DNA of 64,000 bases from Variovorax paradoxus. GTDB taxonomy: Bacteria; Pseudomonadota; Gammaproteobacteria; Burkholderiales; Burkholderiaceae_C. The stretch spans positions 62,001 through 126,000 of the forward strand of contig NZ_JAGGNV010000011.1 in assembly GCF_018614955.1 (NCBI RefSeq). The letters run 5' to 3'. The notes below the pieces were generated by a model, which was not told where the DNA came from, searched no databases, and saw only the letters and a program-made list of their open reading frames with translations. Positions 49,105 through 57,128 of the stretch are shown piece after piece. Position 1 is the first letter of the stretch; every line of letters starts with the position of its first letter. Position numbers and translations under genes: made by a program.

Positions 49105-50528
49105 CCCCTACCAACACTCCCCCTGCAAGCGGAGCAGGATTGAGCGATGAGCTGATCGACATCGCGCGGGCTGTCGAAGACCTGAAGCGCCCGTGCGGCA
49201 TGGACCCAGAGTCGCCGATTGCGATTCAGAACGGCCGCTGCATGACGATCAGCTACCGCTTGCGCGCCCTATCCGCTTCACAGCTATCCAGTGCTCAAGA
49301 TGGGGTGAGGGATGAGCGGGAAGCATTCGAGGCGTGGGCTAATGACCAAGGTTTTCTCCTGGGGCGCGTCGTTCGTGGTGACGACTACCAAGATCTTCGT
49401 ACACAAGGGCCGTGGGAAGCCTGGCAAGCCCGCGCTGCCCTTGCTGGTCAATCCAAGAGCGCAGCCCCTGCGGAGCCGGCCGCATGGCAGGAGCGGACGT
49501 GGTGCGAAGAAGATGAGCGGTGGGGCGCGTGGCTTCAATGTCGTGAGCCTGACGCCGCGACGTTGACACGCCAAAAGAATCTCGGCATCAAACGCGAGTA
49601 CCGTGCTCTCAGCGTCATCGCCACCCCGGCCGCCGTCATCCAGGAGGCTGCGCAGCCGCAGCGCGACTACAAGTGCGGGGATGCGGCCATCGGCGTGCTG
49701 GAAGCGATTGACCACGCTTTGCGGACTTACTCGCCGGCCGAAGTGCTGGACGAGAACAGCCCGATCCGCGACACGATGCGAGATGTCCTCAATTCCGTGC
49801 GCCCGGTCTACGGCGACGCCAAGGCTGCCGAGAAGCTTTTCCGCGATGTGCAGCGGGTCGATGAAATCTTGGCCGACGCGGATCGCATCAAGAGCGTTCG
49901 CGAACGCATGGAAGCCGAACTGGCCACCCCCTCACAGCAAGCCGCGGAGGCGCCTGAGCGGACCGAGGCTGTTGCAGTCATCTGTCCTCGGGCCGATGGC
50001 AGCAGGCGTGCTCAAGTCCTAAGAGCCGGCGAGAACCTGCCGCTTGGGACAGCCCTGTTCGCCACCCCGCCCGTCATCCCGGAGGCGCCTGCGCAGACGG
50101 AGGCGGCTTGGTTCCACGCCGAATGTGATGACCCCGACTACAGCGGGTTTTTTCAATGTCAGGCGGACGCACTCACGCAGGTTAACGACCACGGCGGGGA
50201 AGTCACCGCACTCTACGAAGGCCCCATGCCAGAAATGATTGACGCCTCCCCCGCTCCTGTGCAAACGCATGCGGGTGCGAGCGAGGGGGCGGACATGTTC
50301 TGGGACCACGATGATGGCGAGAACTTCGGGCACGACATCGACGACTTGATCGCGAATCTCGGCCTTGGTCTTGGGGATGAACTCAGGGTTGATTGTGCGA
50401 AGCGGCTGCCGAGCATCTGCGTGCGCGTCATCCAAGACCCTGAATTCGAGGGCAGCCTCAGCTACGAATTGATCCCGACCCCTCCCCTTGCACAGCCTGG
50501 GGATGACACGCAGGGGGAAGCATCGTGA
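49101..50528 (+). CDS. large mosaic hypothetical phage protein
   Basis: The 475-aa protein is built of short segments: a helical start, EREAFEAWANDQGFLLGRV, then WEAWQARAALAGQ, a repeat-like middle (LFRDVQRVDEILADADRI), and an acidic end (WDHDDGENFGHDIDDLIANL). Pieces of this type recur as separate proteins in other phages. Function unknown. Confidence 0.6.
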   Translation: MTPTNTPPASGAGLSDELIDIARAVEDLKRPCGMDPESPIAIQNGRCMTISYRLRALSASQLSSAQDGVRDEREAFEAWANDQGFLLGRVVRGDDYQDLRTQGPWEAWQARAALAGQSKSAAPAEPAAWQERTWCEEDERWGAWLQCREPDAATLTRQKNLGIKREYRALSVIATPAAVIQEAAQPQRDYKCGDAAIGVLEAIDHALRTYSPAEVLDENSPIRDTMRDVLNSVRPVYGDAKAAEKLFRDVQRVDEILADADRIKSVRERMEAELATPSQQAAEAPERTEAVAVICPRADGSRRAQVLRAGENLPLGTALFATPPVIPEAPAQTEAAWFHAECDDPDYSGFFQCQADALTQVNDHGGEVTALYEGPMPEMIDASPAPVQTHAGASEGADMFWDHDDGENFGHDIDDLIANLGLGLGDELRVDCAKRLPSICVRVIQDPEFEGSLSYELIPTPPLAQPGDDTQGEAS

Positions 50529-51199
50529 TACGCGACGAACTGATTGCATGGCAGCGCCGCGAACAGACGCCCATCGAGAAGGCCCTGCGCCGCGCGTACA
50601 GCCTTGGGCAAACCTACTGGCAGCAGGCCGACAGCGAGTCCTATTCGCAGAACAAGAAATCGGACGAGACGGCCGCGAAGTTTGAGGCACTCGTCAGCGA
50701 GACTGTCGCCGCATCCCCTCCAGCACCAGCAGGGCAGGCAGAGGGGGCGCTAGACGATGCGTTCGACTGCGCCCTTGCTGCGCTGCTGGCTTATACCCCT
50801 GACCGCTCGACTATTCGGCACGTTCTCGACGTGCTGCGAAAACGCGTTGACGCCTCTCCTCCCCCAGTAGTGCAGCAAGCACCAGTACAGCCAGCGGGGG
50901 ACAACTTCGAAGGCGTCGATCCGGTGTTGATGCAGCACTACGTCAGGCATGGAATCGCGCCAGCCCCTCAGCCTGCCGCACAGAGCGCGGTAAGCGATGA
51001 GCAGATAGACGCTGTCGGCGCGCAGTTCTACGGGAATTGCTACACGCCTGCCGATAGGCAGTTCGCCAAGCAAGTCCTCGCCCTCGCCTCTTCCGCACAG
51101 GCAGGAGAGCCGTGGCAAGAGCAGGAGGCGCGCTACGAGCGTGAAATGAACGAAGTGGCCCAGGCAGAGCGGCCAGCGGGGAAGGAGGGAGTCGAATGA
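50525..51199 (+). CDS. hypothetical phage protein
   Basis: The 224-aa protein (MIRDELIAWQRREQTPIEKA...) has a helical N-terminal domain and Pro/Ala-rich linkers typical of modular early proteins. Overlaps of 4 nt connect it to both neighbours. No function is recognised. Confidence 0.6.
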   Translation: MIRDELIAWQRREQTPIEKALRRAYSLGQTYWQQADSESYSQNKKSDETAAKFEALVSETVAASPPAPAGQAEGALDDAFDCALAALLAYTPDRSTIRHVLDVLRKRVDASPPPVVQQAPVQPAGDNFEGVDPVLMQHYVRHGIAPAPQPAAQSAVSDEQIDAVGAQFYGNCYTPADRQFAKQVLALASSAQAGEPWQEQEARYEREMNEVAQAERPAGKEGVE

Positions 51200-51465
51200 C
51201 CGAGTTTTCAATCACGCGCGTATTGCAACGACCGCGAGCTGCGCTGTCCGAGCCGCCTGCAGTAATGCGCACGCCCTTAGCCTCCGGCGAGTTCTATGCC
51301 GCATGGCCGCAGCACGCAACTGCCCATGAGCTTCAGGCCATGAAAGGCATGTTCTCAGCTGTCATTGATGGTTGGATCATCGCAGCCACCGCGAGGGCTG
51401 AACAGCAATCGGCTGCGGACATTGAATATCAATCCTGGTTCTCCACAAGGGGCGCCCATGAGTGA
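51196..51465 (+). CDS. hypothetical phage protein
   Basis: The 89-aa protein (MTEFSITRVLQRPRAALSEP...) has a C-terminal helix (LQAMKGMFSAVIDGWIIAAT). ATGA joins it to the previous gene and it overlaps the next by 8 nt. Unknown. Confidence 0.58.
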   Translation: MTEFSITRVLQRPRAALSEPPAVMRTPLASGEFYAAWPQHATAHELQAMKGMFSAVIDGWIIAATARAEQQSAADIEYQSWFSTRGAHE

Positions 51466-51946
51466 GCCGACCACCCCGACCGAGCGCGAAGCGTTCTACG
51501 AGTTCTGCCGAGCGAATCGCTACGAGGCATCGCAACTTGGCTGGCTTTTCTGGCAAGGGCGAGCCGCCCACCGCACCGAGCCGGCTGCACCTGTGGCGGC
51601 AGAGATGGCCGATGCAATCGCGGCAGGCGACGGCACGTTGCACGGTGCTATCGACCATTGGCAAGCGCATGGACACGCACTGGATCTGCTTCATGAAGCA
51701 CCCCTCACCCAAGGAGGAGGCAACGGTATGAGCCTGATACTCACCGAAGCCGAGCTGATCGAGCTGACCGGCTACAAGATCGCCACCATGCAGATCAACG
51801 AACTGCGCCGGCAGGGCTTCTACCGTGCCCGCATGGGTCGGCGCGGGGTCGTGCTGGAGCGTGGGCACTATGACGCTATCGTCGCCGGCCAGGACGCCGC
51901 CCCGGTGGCGAAGAAGATCAACCTTCCATCGCTGAGGCTTGCATGA
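51458..51946 (+). CDS. fused hypothetical plus DUF4224 protein
   Basis: From ATG 51,458 the frame runs 162 aa. The first 85 residues (FYEFCRANRYEASQLGWLFWQGR) resemble small early proteins. The last 72 form a DUF4224 domain (MSLILTEAELIELTGYK), usually a separate gene directly before integrase. An internal ATG at 51,728 has a perfect AAGGAGGAGG site, so DUF4224 is probably also made alone (51,728-51,946). DUF4224 may be excisionase-like. Confidence 0.68.
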   Translation: MSEPTTPTEREAFYEFCRANRYEASQLGWLFWQGRAAHRTEPAAPVAAEMADAIAAGDGTLHGAIDHWQAHGHALDLLHEAPLTQGGGNGMSLILTEAELIELTGYKIATMQINELRRQGFYRARMGRRGVVLERGHYDAIVAGQDAAPVAKKINLPSLRLA

Positions 51947-53040
51947 TCCGCTCCCGCGTCAATCCTGACGGCCTGCCCTTCCGCGTCTACGAACGCTTTG
52001 GGCGGAGGCTGTACAGCGTCGGCTACAAAATGAAGTCCGGCCGATGGGCGTTTCGGTTCAAGTGCCTGGTGGACGATGCGAACCAGATCCGCAAGCTACG
52101 CCGTCAAGCAATCGAGGAATCGACCCGCATCGTCGATGACGTGCCCGAAGGCGGGTTCGCCGGCTTGATAGACGCATGGTTTGAGTGGCAAGAGGGATTG
52201 CCGGACACTGCCGCCCAGAAGCGCGCTGCCTCCACCATCGGCGAGAACAAGGAAGAGGCGAAGAAACTCAAGGCCGCCATGGGGCATCTGGAAGTCTCCG
52301 AGGTCACGCGCACGATGGGCTATCAGTACCTCGCGCACCACGAAGAGAATGGCCGCCCGGTGAAGGCCAACAAGGAAATTGCCCTGGCTCGGCTGATTCT
52401 GGAATACGCCATCCGCAAGGGGATGATCGAGTCCAACCCATTCGCCGGCATCTCCCACAACAAGGTGGTCGAGGAAGCCAAGCGCTACGTCACCGACGAC
52501 GAGATGGCCTGCGTGGTGGCGATCGGCCGCGAGTTGGGCGCCCCGTATCACATCATCGCGCTTGCCCTCAAGACGGCATGGCTCTGCGTGCGCCGGTCTG
52601 TCGAAGTCCGCACGATCACGCGGGATGCCATACAGGATACCGGCATCGTGTGGACCGACTCCAAGAGCAAGACGAAGCCCAAGATCACCATCGAATGGTC
52701 GCCCGATCTGCGGGAGACGATTGACGAAGTTCTCCGAATCAAGCGGAACAACCTGGCCGGCGCATGGCTGCTGTTCGGCAACCTGCAAGGTCAGCGATAC
52801 ACCAAGTCTGGATGGGGGAAGTTGCTCGGCACACTGATGGCAACCGCCGAACTGTACGCAGAGGCGCTGGAACTTCCGTTCGAGCACTTCAGCTTGCAGG
52901 ACTGCCGGCCCAAGGGCGTGACGGACAAACTGTCGCGCGGAGATACGGATACCAAGGACGCGACGCTGCACTCAAGCGACGCAATGATTGCGCGCGTCTA
53001 TGACAGGCGCGCGTCTAGAAAAGCAACCCCTGCAGGATAA
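51943..53040 (+). CDS. int: tyrosine integrase of the prophage
   Basis: This 365-aa recombinase has an N-terminal arm-binding part, a core domain (SEVTRTMGYQYLAHHEENG, then IALARLILEYAIRKGMIESNPF) and catalytic residues Arg in LCVRRSVEV, QDCRPKG where family enzymes commonly have HxLR, His in LHSSDAM and Tyr in RVYDRR. It would act at the tRNA-Asp att site. Its last codons (KATPAG) are repeated downstream of the HNH gene. ATGA couples it to DUF4224. Confidence 0.9.
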   Translation: MIRSRVNPDGLPFRVYERFGRRLYSVGYKMKSGRWAFRFKCLVDDANQIRKLRRQAIEESTRIVDDVPEGGFAGLIDAWFEWQEGLPDTAAQKRAASTIGENKEEAKKLKAAMGHLEVSEVTRTMGYQYLAHHEENGRPVKANKEIALARLILEYAIRKGMIESNPFAGISHNKVVEEAKRYVTDDEMACVVAIGRELGAPYHIIALALKTAWLCVRRSVEVRTITRDAIQDTGIVWTDSKSKTKPKITIEWSPDLRETIDEVLRIKRNNLAGAWLLFGNLQGQRYTKSGWGKLLGTLMATAELYAEALELPFEHFSLQDCRPKGVTDKLSRGDTDTKDATLHSSDAMIARVYDRRASRKATPAG

Positions 53041-53042
53041 GC

Positions 53043-53552
53043 ATGGCAATCACCGACATCACAGCGGAAGAGGTTCGAGCGCGGCTCGATTACGACCCAG
53101 AAACAGGCGTCTTCACTTGGAAAGGGCCTATCTGGAAACATAGCCATCTTGTCGGGCAACCCGCTGGCACGAAGACGAAACACGGCTACATCCAAATTGG
53201 CGGCTTTGGCAGGAAGCACCGCTTGCTCGCTCATCGCTTGGCCTTCATATGGATGAATGGCGAGTGGCCGAAGGGGGTCATCGATCACCGAGATGGCGAC
53301 GGCTGCAATAACAGATGGGGCAATCTGCGCGAGGGCGACACGGCCCTTAACGCTCAGAACCGACAGCGAGCGGTCGCCGGCTCGGTAAGCGGGCTACTGG
53401 GAGTCTCGTGGCACCAGACGACAGGCAAATGGGTGGCGGCCATCAAGCATGCCGGAACAAGCTACACCATCGGCAAGTACGACGACAAGCACGAAGCGCA
53501 CGCCGCCTACCTCCAACGCAAGCGAGAACTCCATGCATTCAACACGCTCTGA
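53043..53552 (+). CDS. HNH homing endonuclease with AP2 domain
   Basis: The 169-aa protein has an HNH_3 region with HRLAFIWMNGEWPKGVIDHRDGD, CNNRWGNLREG and ALNAQNRQR, then a C-terminal AP2-type DNA-binding domain (LLGVSWHQTTGKWVAAIKH, YTIGKYDDKHEAHAAYLQ). It is a free-standing homing endonuclease. It lies 2 nt after the integrase stop; directly after its own stop the integrase end repeats in divergent form. Confidence 0.85.
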   Translation: MAITDITAEEVRARLDYDPETGVFTWKGPIWKHSHLVGQPAGTKTKHGYIQIGGFGRKHRLLAHRLAFIWMNGEWPKGVIDHRDGDGCNNRWGNLREGDTALNAQNRQRAVAGSVSGLLGVSWHQTTGKWVAAIKHAGTSYTIGKYDDKHEAHAAYLQRKRELHAFNTL

Positions 53553-53553
53553 C

Positions 53554-53623
53554 AGCGACGGAAAGATGATCGCTCGGGTCTATGACCGGGCCACGTTGAA
53601 GAAGGCCACTCCTGCCGGTTGAT
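53554..53623 (+). pseudogene. second copy of integrase C-terminal codons
   Basis: In the frame of 53,554 the DNA reads SDGKMIARVYDRATLKKATPAG in short form, ending in TGA, matching the integrase end (SSDAMIARVYDRRASRKATPAG) except for several substitutions. There is no start. It is the remnant of an integrase gene interrupted or replaced by the upstream unit. Confidence 0.8.
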
Positions 53624-53642
53624 TGTGTCGCACAAAAAGATG

Positions 53643-53671
53643 TTGACATCCGTTTGATTGCGTAATACATT
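53643..53671 (+). promoter_or_regulatory. promoter of right-end genes
   Basis: TTGACA (53,643-53,648) and TACATT (53,666-53,671) are 17 bp apart. It lies 6 bp before the start of a 69-aa gene, with no repressor site visible, so it may be active in the lysogen. Confidence 0.55.
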
Positions 53672-53677
53672 AAAGCC

Positions 53678-53887
53678 ATGACGAACGCACAAGCAAACGC
53701 CCTCATCGCAAGCGCCTACAACCTGCACTTTGGCAAGCAGGCGAACAAGGTCATGACCCCGGCCGAGGCCGCAACGCTTCCCCGCGGCGACCGTGCCGCC
53801 CTCTGCCGTGTGCTGGAAACGAAGGGCGGCAGTGATCTCTACACCGCCGCAGATGCACGCTCTGCCTTCGCTCTGGTGGTTGGATGA
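53678..53887 (+). CDS. small hypothetical right-end protein
   Basis: The 69-aa protein (MTNAQANALIASAYNLHFGK...) is helical, with DLYTAADARSAFALVVG. There is almost no leader after its promoter and no strong ribosome site. Unknown; could be a regulator expressed in the lysogen. Confidence 0.58.
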   Translation: MTNAQANALIASAYNLHFGKQANKVMTPAEAATLPRGDRAALCRVLETKGGSDLYTAADARSAFALVVG

Positions 53888-54057
53888 CCAGACCACCGAA
53901 CGACCGAGGACAAGGGCGCCCCGCTTTAAAGCAAGGCTTCGAATCGACCATCGTGCCGATCCGCATGACGCCAGAGCAGAAGGAAAAACTGCAACGTTTG
54001 GGCGGCGCTCAATGGGTGCGCGATCGCATAGACAAGGCCAAGGAGCCGAAAGCATGA
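53884..54057 (+). CDS. small ribbon-helix-helix-like protein
   Basis: The 57-aa protein MTRPPNDRGQGRPALKQGFE... has a beta strand and two helices (VPIRMTPEQKEKLQRLGGAQ, WVRDRIDKA), the ribbon-helix-helix plan. ATGA overlaps join it to both neighbours. It probably regulates transcription. Confidence 0.62.
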   Translation: MTRPPNDRGQGRPALKQGFESTIVPIRMTPEQKEKLQRLGGAQWVRDRIDKAKEPKA

Positions 54058-54782
54058 TCGCGGCGCTTTTCGTCGAAACCGATGGCGCCTACTTCGGCAT
54101 GCATGGTGTGGAACCGTGGGACGAGATCCGTGACGCCCGAAGGTACGTCGGTCCGCATACGGTCGTTGCTCACCCTCCCTGCCAACGCTGGGGCAAGTAT
54201 TGGCACGGTGCCCCGAACAAGCCTCACCAGCATCGCCTGGGCTCAGATCAAGGGTGCTTTGCCGCAGCCCTCACCGCAGTACGTAACTACGGCGGCGTTC
54301 TAGAGCATCCAGCTCACTCGAAAGCGTGGAAGTACTTCGGGCTAGCACACCCTCCTGCTGCTGGCGGGTGGGTGAAGGCCGACGACTTCGGCGGATGGAC
54401 ATGCCATGTCGAGCAGGGGCACTATGGGCACCTCTCGCGCAAGGCAACCTGGCTCTATGCGAACGCTGACGATCTGCCCGCACTGAAGTGGGGGCCATCA
54501 GAGCAGCGCATTCATCCGCGCGCCTTGGAACTGCATGGCTACGAGAAGGCCCGCCGCATCGGAATGATGGCGATGGTCGGCGGCAAAGACAAGACCCGCA
54601 TTCGCAACGCCACGCCTGAACCTTTTCGCGACGTGCTGCTGTCGATCGCTGGCCGCCCATATTCCAAAGACGCTGATTTGTATTCCAAAAACCAAAACGG
54701 GCTACTGTTCGATGACAGTAACCCGTTGATTTCACTAGAGAATCTGGCGGAGTGGACGGAGCACCATGACCAGCAAGTTTGA
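54054..54782 (+). CDS. phage protein with PCQ motif, possibly C5-methyltransferase-like
   Basis: This 242-aa protein has MIAALFVETDGAYFGMHG, VVAHPPCQRWGKYW and NYGGVLEHPAHSKAW. PPCQ resembles motif IV of cytosine-5 methyltransferases, but the SAM-binding motif I is not evident, so activity is uncertain. The last residues (LENLAEWTEHHDQQV) read straight through the partial tRNA-Asp sequence at 54,743, so the C-terminus has been replaced. Confidence 0.58.
   Translation: MIAALFVETDGAYFGMHGVEPWDEIRDARRYVGPHTVVAHPPCQRWGKYWHGAPNKPHQHRLGSDQGCFAAALTAVRNYGGVLEHPAHSKAWKYFGLAHPPAAGGWVKADDFGGWTCHVEQGHYGHLSRKATWLYANADDLPALKWGPSEQRIHPRALELHGYEKARRIGMMAMVGGKDKTRIRNATPEPFRDVLLSIAGRPYSKDADLYSKNQNGLLFDDSNPLISLENLAEWTEHHDQQV
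54687..54726 (-). terminator. older phage-borne tRNA-Asp terminator
   Basis: A 12-bp stem (ACGGGTTACTGT/ACAGTAGCCCGT on the minus strand, one G-U) is followed by TTTTGGTTTTTGG. It lies 17 bp beyond the partial tRNA-Asp 3' end at 54,743, in the right orientation to terminate a tRNA-Asp transcript. Confidence 0.75.
54743..54759. repeat. partial att copy (17 bp of tRNA-Asp 3' region)
   Basis: These 17 bp (TCTGGCGGAGTGGACGG) are identical to 12,553-12,569 at attL and 15 of them to 55,351-55,365 at attR. They end 7 bp before the HNH start codon. I read this as the earlier phage copy of the tRNA end, split by insertion of the HNH unit. Confidence 0.7.
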
Positions 54783-55338
54783 TGGCTACATCCCGACCCC
54801 GTTGAGGCGCCGGATGGGACTCGCAGCTCCTGCTGCTCGGGTGTCCAACGTCCTCTCGGATCGCATCGATTCATCGGGCGGCAACGCCGAATGCTGGCCT
54901 TGGATCGGGCCGCTGGATCGCGACGGGTACGGCGTGGTGACTCGTACAGGGCGCGCACATCGCTTGGCCTGGCAGGAGCACCACGGACGCAAGTTGGCGC
55001 GAGACGATGTCGTGCGGCACTCCTGCGATAACCCATGCTGCTGCAACCCTGCGCATCTGATCGTCGGAACTCAGGTCGAGAACATCGACGATCGCGTACA
55101 GAAGAACCGGAGCGCGAAGGGTCAGATGAACGGCCGCTCCAAACTCACCGCGACCGAGGTGAAGTTGATCTTCAAAAGCGGGGTTTCCGTATCCGTGATG
55201 GCCGAGCGATACGGCATCGATGAATCGACAGTGCGCGGGATCAGGACCGGCAAGACCTGGGGATGGGTCACGAAGGATATTCCAAAGAAGTCCGACGAGA
55301 TTCCAAAAACAAAGAGCGACTGCAATGAGTCGCTCTAA
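54766..55338 (+). CDS. HNH endonuclease (His-Cys/zinc-loop type) at the att site
   Basis: This 190-aa protein has HRLAWQEHHGRKLARDDVVRHSC in two parts, then DNPCCCNPAHLIVGTQVEN, the zinc-loop HNH pattern of homing endonucleases. A C-terminal HTH (LTATEVKLIFKSGVSVSVMA, YGIDESTVRGI) would bind DNA. The coding end overlaps the active tRNA-Asp terminator. It starts 7 bp after a partial tRNA copy and ends 13 bp before the full one. Confidence 0.82.
   Translation: MTSKFDGYIPTPLRRRMGLAAPAARVSNVLSDRIDSSGGNAECWPWIGPLDRDGYGVVTRTGRAHRLAWQEHHGRKLARDDVVRHSCDNPCCCNPAHLIVGTQVENIDDRVQKNRSAKGQMNGRSKLTATEVKLIFKSGVSVSVMAERYGIDESTVRGIRTGKTWGWVTKDIPKKSDEIPKTKSDCNESL
55305..55336 (-). terminator. active tRNA-Asp operon terminator
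   Basis: GAGCGACT/AGTCGCTC stem with a 6-nt loop is followed on the minus strand by TTTGTTTTTGG. It starts 15 bp beyond the tRNA CCA end and lies inside the last codons of the HNH gene, which therefore supplies the tRNA terminator in this lysogen. Confidence 0.85.
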
Positions 55339-55350
55339 GTCCTTGATTTA

Positions 55351-55401
55351 TGGCGGAGTGGACGGGACTCGAACCCGCGACCCCCGGCGTGACAGGCCGG
55401 T
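55351..55401. repeat. attR: 51-bp copy inside tRNA-Asp
   Basis: Identical to 12,555-12,605. It covers the anticodon stem to CCA end of tRNA-Asp and was supplied by the phage at integration, restoring the gene. Confidence 0.93.
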
Positions 55402-55427
55402 ATTCTAACCAACTGAACTACCACTCC
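55351..55427 (-). tRNA. tRNA-Asp (GTC)
   Basis: The 77-nt minus-strand sequence folds as a cloverleaf: acceptor GGAGTGG/CCACTCC, anticodon loop CTGTCAC with GTC, T-loop GTTCGAG, encoded CCA end. It is the prophage integration target and remains intact. Confidence 0.97.
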
Positions 55428-55498
55428 TGGTAGACAACGTTCGCTCCATATGGAGCCAAGTGCTGCGACTTGTGCCTGCTTCACCACTCGGTGAAAAC

Positions 55499-55574
55499 TG
55501 GCGACCCTACGGGGATTCGAACCCCGGTAGCCACCGTGAAAGGGTGGTGTCCTAGGCCTCTAGACGATAGGGTC
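55499..55574 (-). tRNA. tRNA-Glu (TTC)
   Basis: 76-nt minus-strand cloverleaf with acceptor GACCCTA/TAGGGTC, anticodon loop CTTTCAC (TTC), T-loop GTTCGAA and encoded CCA. It lies 71 bp upstream of tRNA-Asp, probably in one transcript. Confidence 0.97.
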
Positions 55575-55625
55575 AAAACCTTCGGAACCGCGCTGCGATC
55601 AGCGCTTGTTTTCTCGACGCCCTGA

Positions 55626-55701
<76 letters not shown>

Positions 55702-55736
55702 TTTGGGTGTCGAGCCTCAAATTATAGCCTGAAAAA

Positions 55737-57128
55737 TCAGGCCGCTTTCAATCTCGTGACGACTGTTTCACGAGAAAAGAGTGCGAGCACCGCATCGAGG
55801 GACGGTGTCTGTGGCGTTCCCATCACGAGCACGCGCACCGGCATCGCGAGCGCGGGCATCTTGATGCCATGCGCGGCCAGCACTTCCTTGATGGCGGCTG
55901 CGATCGCCGCCTTGTCCCAGGCGGCGACGCTCGCGAGCTTGTCGGCCAGCGTGGCGATCGCGGGGCGCACGGCCTCGGTCACATGCTGCGCACGATCGGC
56001 TTCGCTCGGCGCGACGTCGGCGTAGAAGGCCGCAGCCCAGTTCGCGAGCGCGACCGTGGTGTCGCAGCGGTCCTTGAAGAGACCGCAGATCGCAGGCAGC
56101 CGATCGTCGGCCGCGATGTCGCGCTTCTGCAGTTGCGACGCGACCAGCGGCACCAGCGCATCGGCGGCCATCGCCTTCAGATGCTGCGCATTGACCCAGC
56201 GCAGCTTGGCCTCGTCGAACTGCGCCGCGCTGCGGCCCAGGTGATCGAGATTGAACCACTCGATGAACTGTGCACGCGTGAAGATCTCGTCGTCGCCATG
56301 GCTCCAGCCGAGCCGCGCGAGGTAGTTGACCATCGCGTCAGGCAGGAAGCCTTCGTCGCGGAACTGCGTGACGGGCTTGGCGCCGTTGCGCTTGCTCATC
56401 TTCTCGCCCTGCTCGTTGAGCACGGTCGGCAGATGGGCATAGACCGGCGGCTCCTTGCCGAGCGCACGGAAGATGTTGATCTGGCGCGGCGTGTTGTTGA
56501 CGTGGTCGTCGCCGCGGATCACATGCGTGATGGCCATGTCGATGTCGTCGACCACGACGCAGAAGTTGTAGGTGGGCGTTCCGTCGGGGCGCGCGATCAC
56601 GAGATCGTCGAGCTCGTCGTTGCCGATCTCGATGCGGCCCTTGACCTTGTCGTCCCAAGCCACCACGCCGCCCTGCGGATTGCGAAAGCGCAGCACCGGC
56701 TGCACACCCTCGGGGATGAGCGGCAGCGTCTTGCCGGGCTCCGGGCGCCAGGTGCCGTCGTAGCGTGGCTTCTGCTTGGCGGCCATCTGCTTCTCGCGCA
56801 GCGCGTCGAGCTCGGCCACGCTCATGTAGCAGGGGTAGACCTGGTCTGCCGCCTGCAGTTCGGCCAGCACCGCCTTGTAGCGGTCCATGCGCTGCATCTG
56901 GTAGTACGGGCCCTCGTCATGGTCGAGGCCCAGCCATTGCATGCTCTCGAGGATCACGTCGACGGCGGCCTGCGAAGAGCGCTCGAGGTCGGTGTCCTCG
57001 ATGCGCAGGATGAAGTCGCCGCCCGTGGAGCGCGCGAAGGCCCACGGGTAGAGCGCGGAGCGGATGTTGCCGAGGTGGATGAAGCCGGTCGGCGAGGGAG
57101 CGAAGCGGGTACGGGTCTTTTGCGTCAT
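55737..57128 (-). CDS. gltX: glutamyl-tRNA synthetase
   Basis: The 463-aa class I synthetase starts [20 protein letters not shown]; the HIGH-type motif is FIHLGNIR and the KMSKS motif is EKMSKRNG (about 235-245). It charges tRNA-Glu, one of whose genes lies just downstream. The frame extends upstream, but ATG 57,128 gives the normal start. It overlaps the metZ stop region by 4 nt. Confidence 0.96.
   Translation of the reverse strand: MTQKTRTRFAPSPTGFIHLGNIRSALYPWAFARSTGGDFILRIEDTDLERSSQAAVDVILESMQWLGLDHDEGPYYQMQRMDRYKAVLAELQAADQVYPCYMSVAELDALREKQMAAKQKPRYDGTWRPEPGKTLPLIPEGVQPVLRFRNPQGGVVAWDDKVKGRIEIGNDELDDLVIARPDGTPTYNFCVVVDDIDMAITHVIRGDDHVNNTPRQINIFRALGKEPPVYAHLPTVLNEQGEKMSKRNGAKPVTQFRDEGFLPDAMVNYLARLGWSHGDDEIFTRAQFIEWFNLDHLGRSAAQFDEAKLRWVNAQHLKAMAADALVPLVASQLQKRDIAADDRLPAICGLFKDRCDTTVALANWAAAFYADVAPSEADRAQHVTEAVRPAIATLADKLASVAAWDKAAIAAAIKEVLAAHGIKMPALAMPVRVLVMGTPQTPSLDAVLALFSRETVVTRLKAA

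Larger units (their letters stand above)
12555..55401. mobile_element. prophage integrated in tRNA-Asp, podovirus-like
   Basis: The element is bounded by 51-bp direct repeats and carries a DUF4224 domain and integrase, cI/cro-type switch, replication genes, NinB/NinG, ERF, terminase, portal, scaffold, capsid, tail and lysis genes. No tail-tube, sheath or tape-measure gene is seen. The large portal, the gp4/gp10-like adaptors and the Ala/Gly-rich ejection-type proteins point to a short-tailed phage. Late genes appear intact; one early gene is frameshifted (39,705-39,934). It may still be inducible. Confidence 0.93.
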
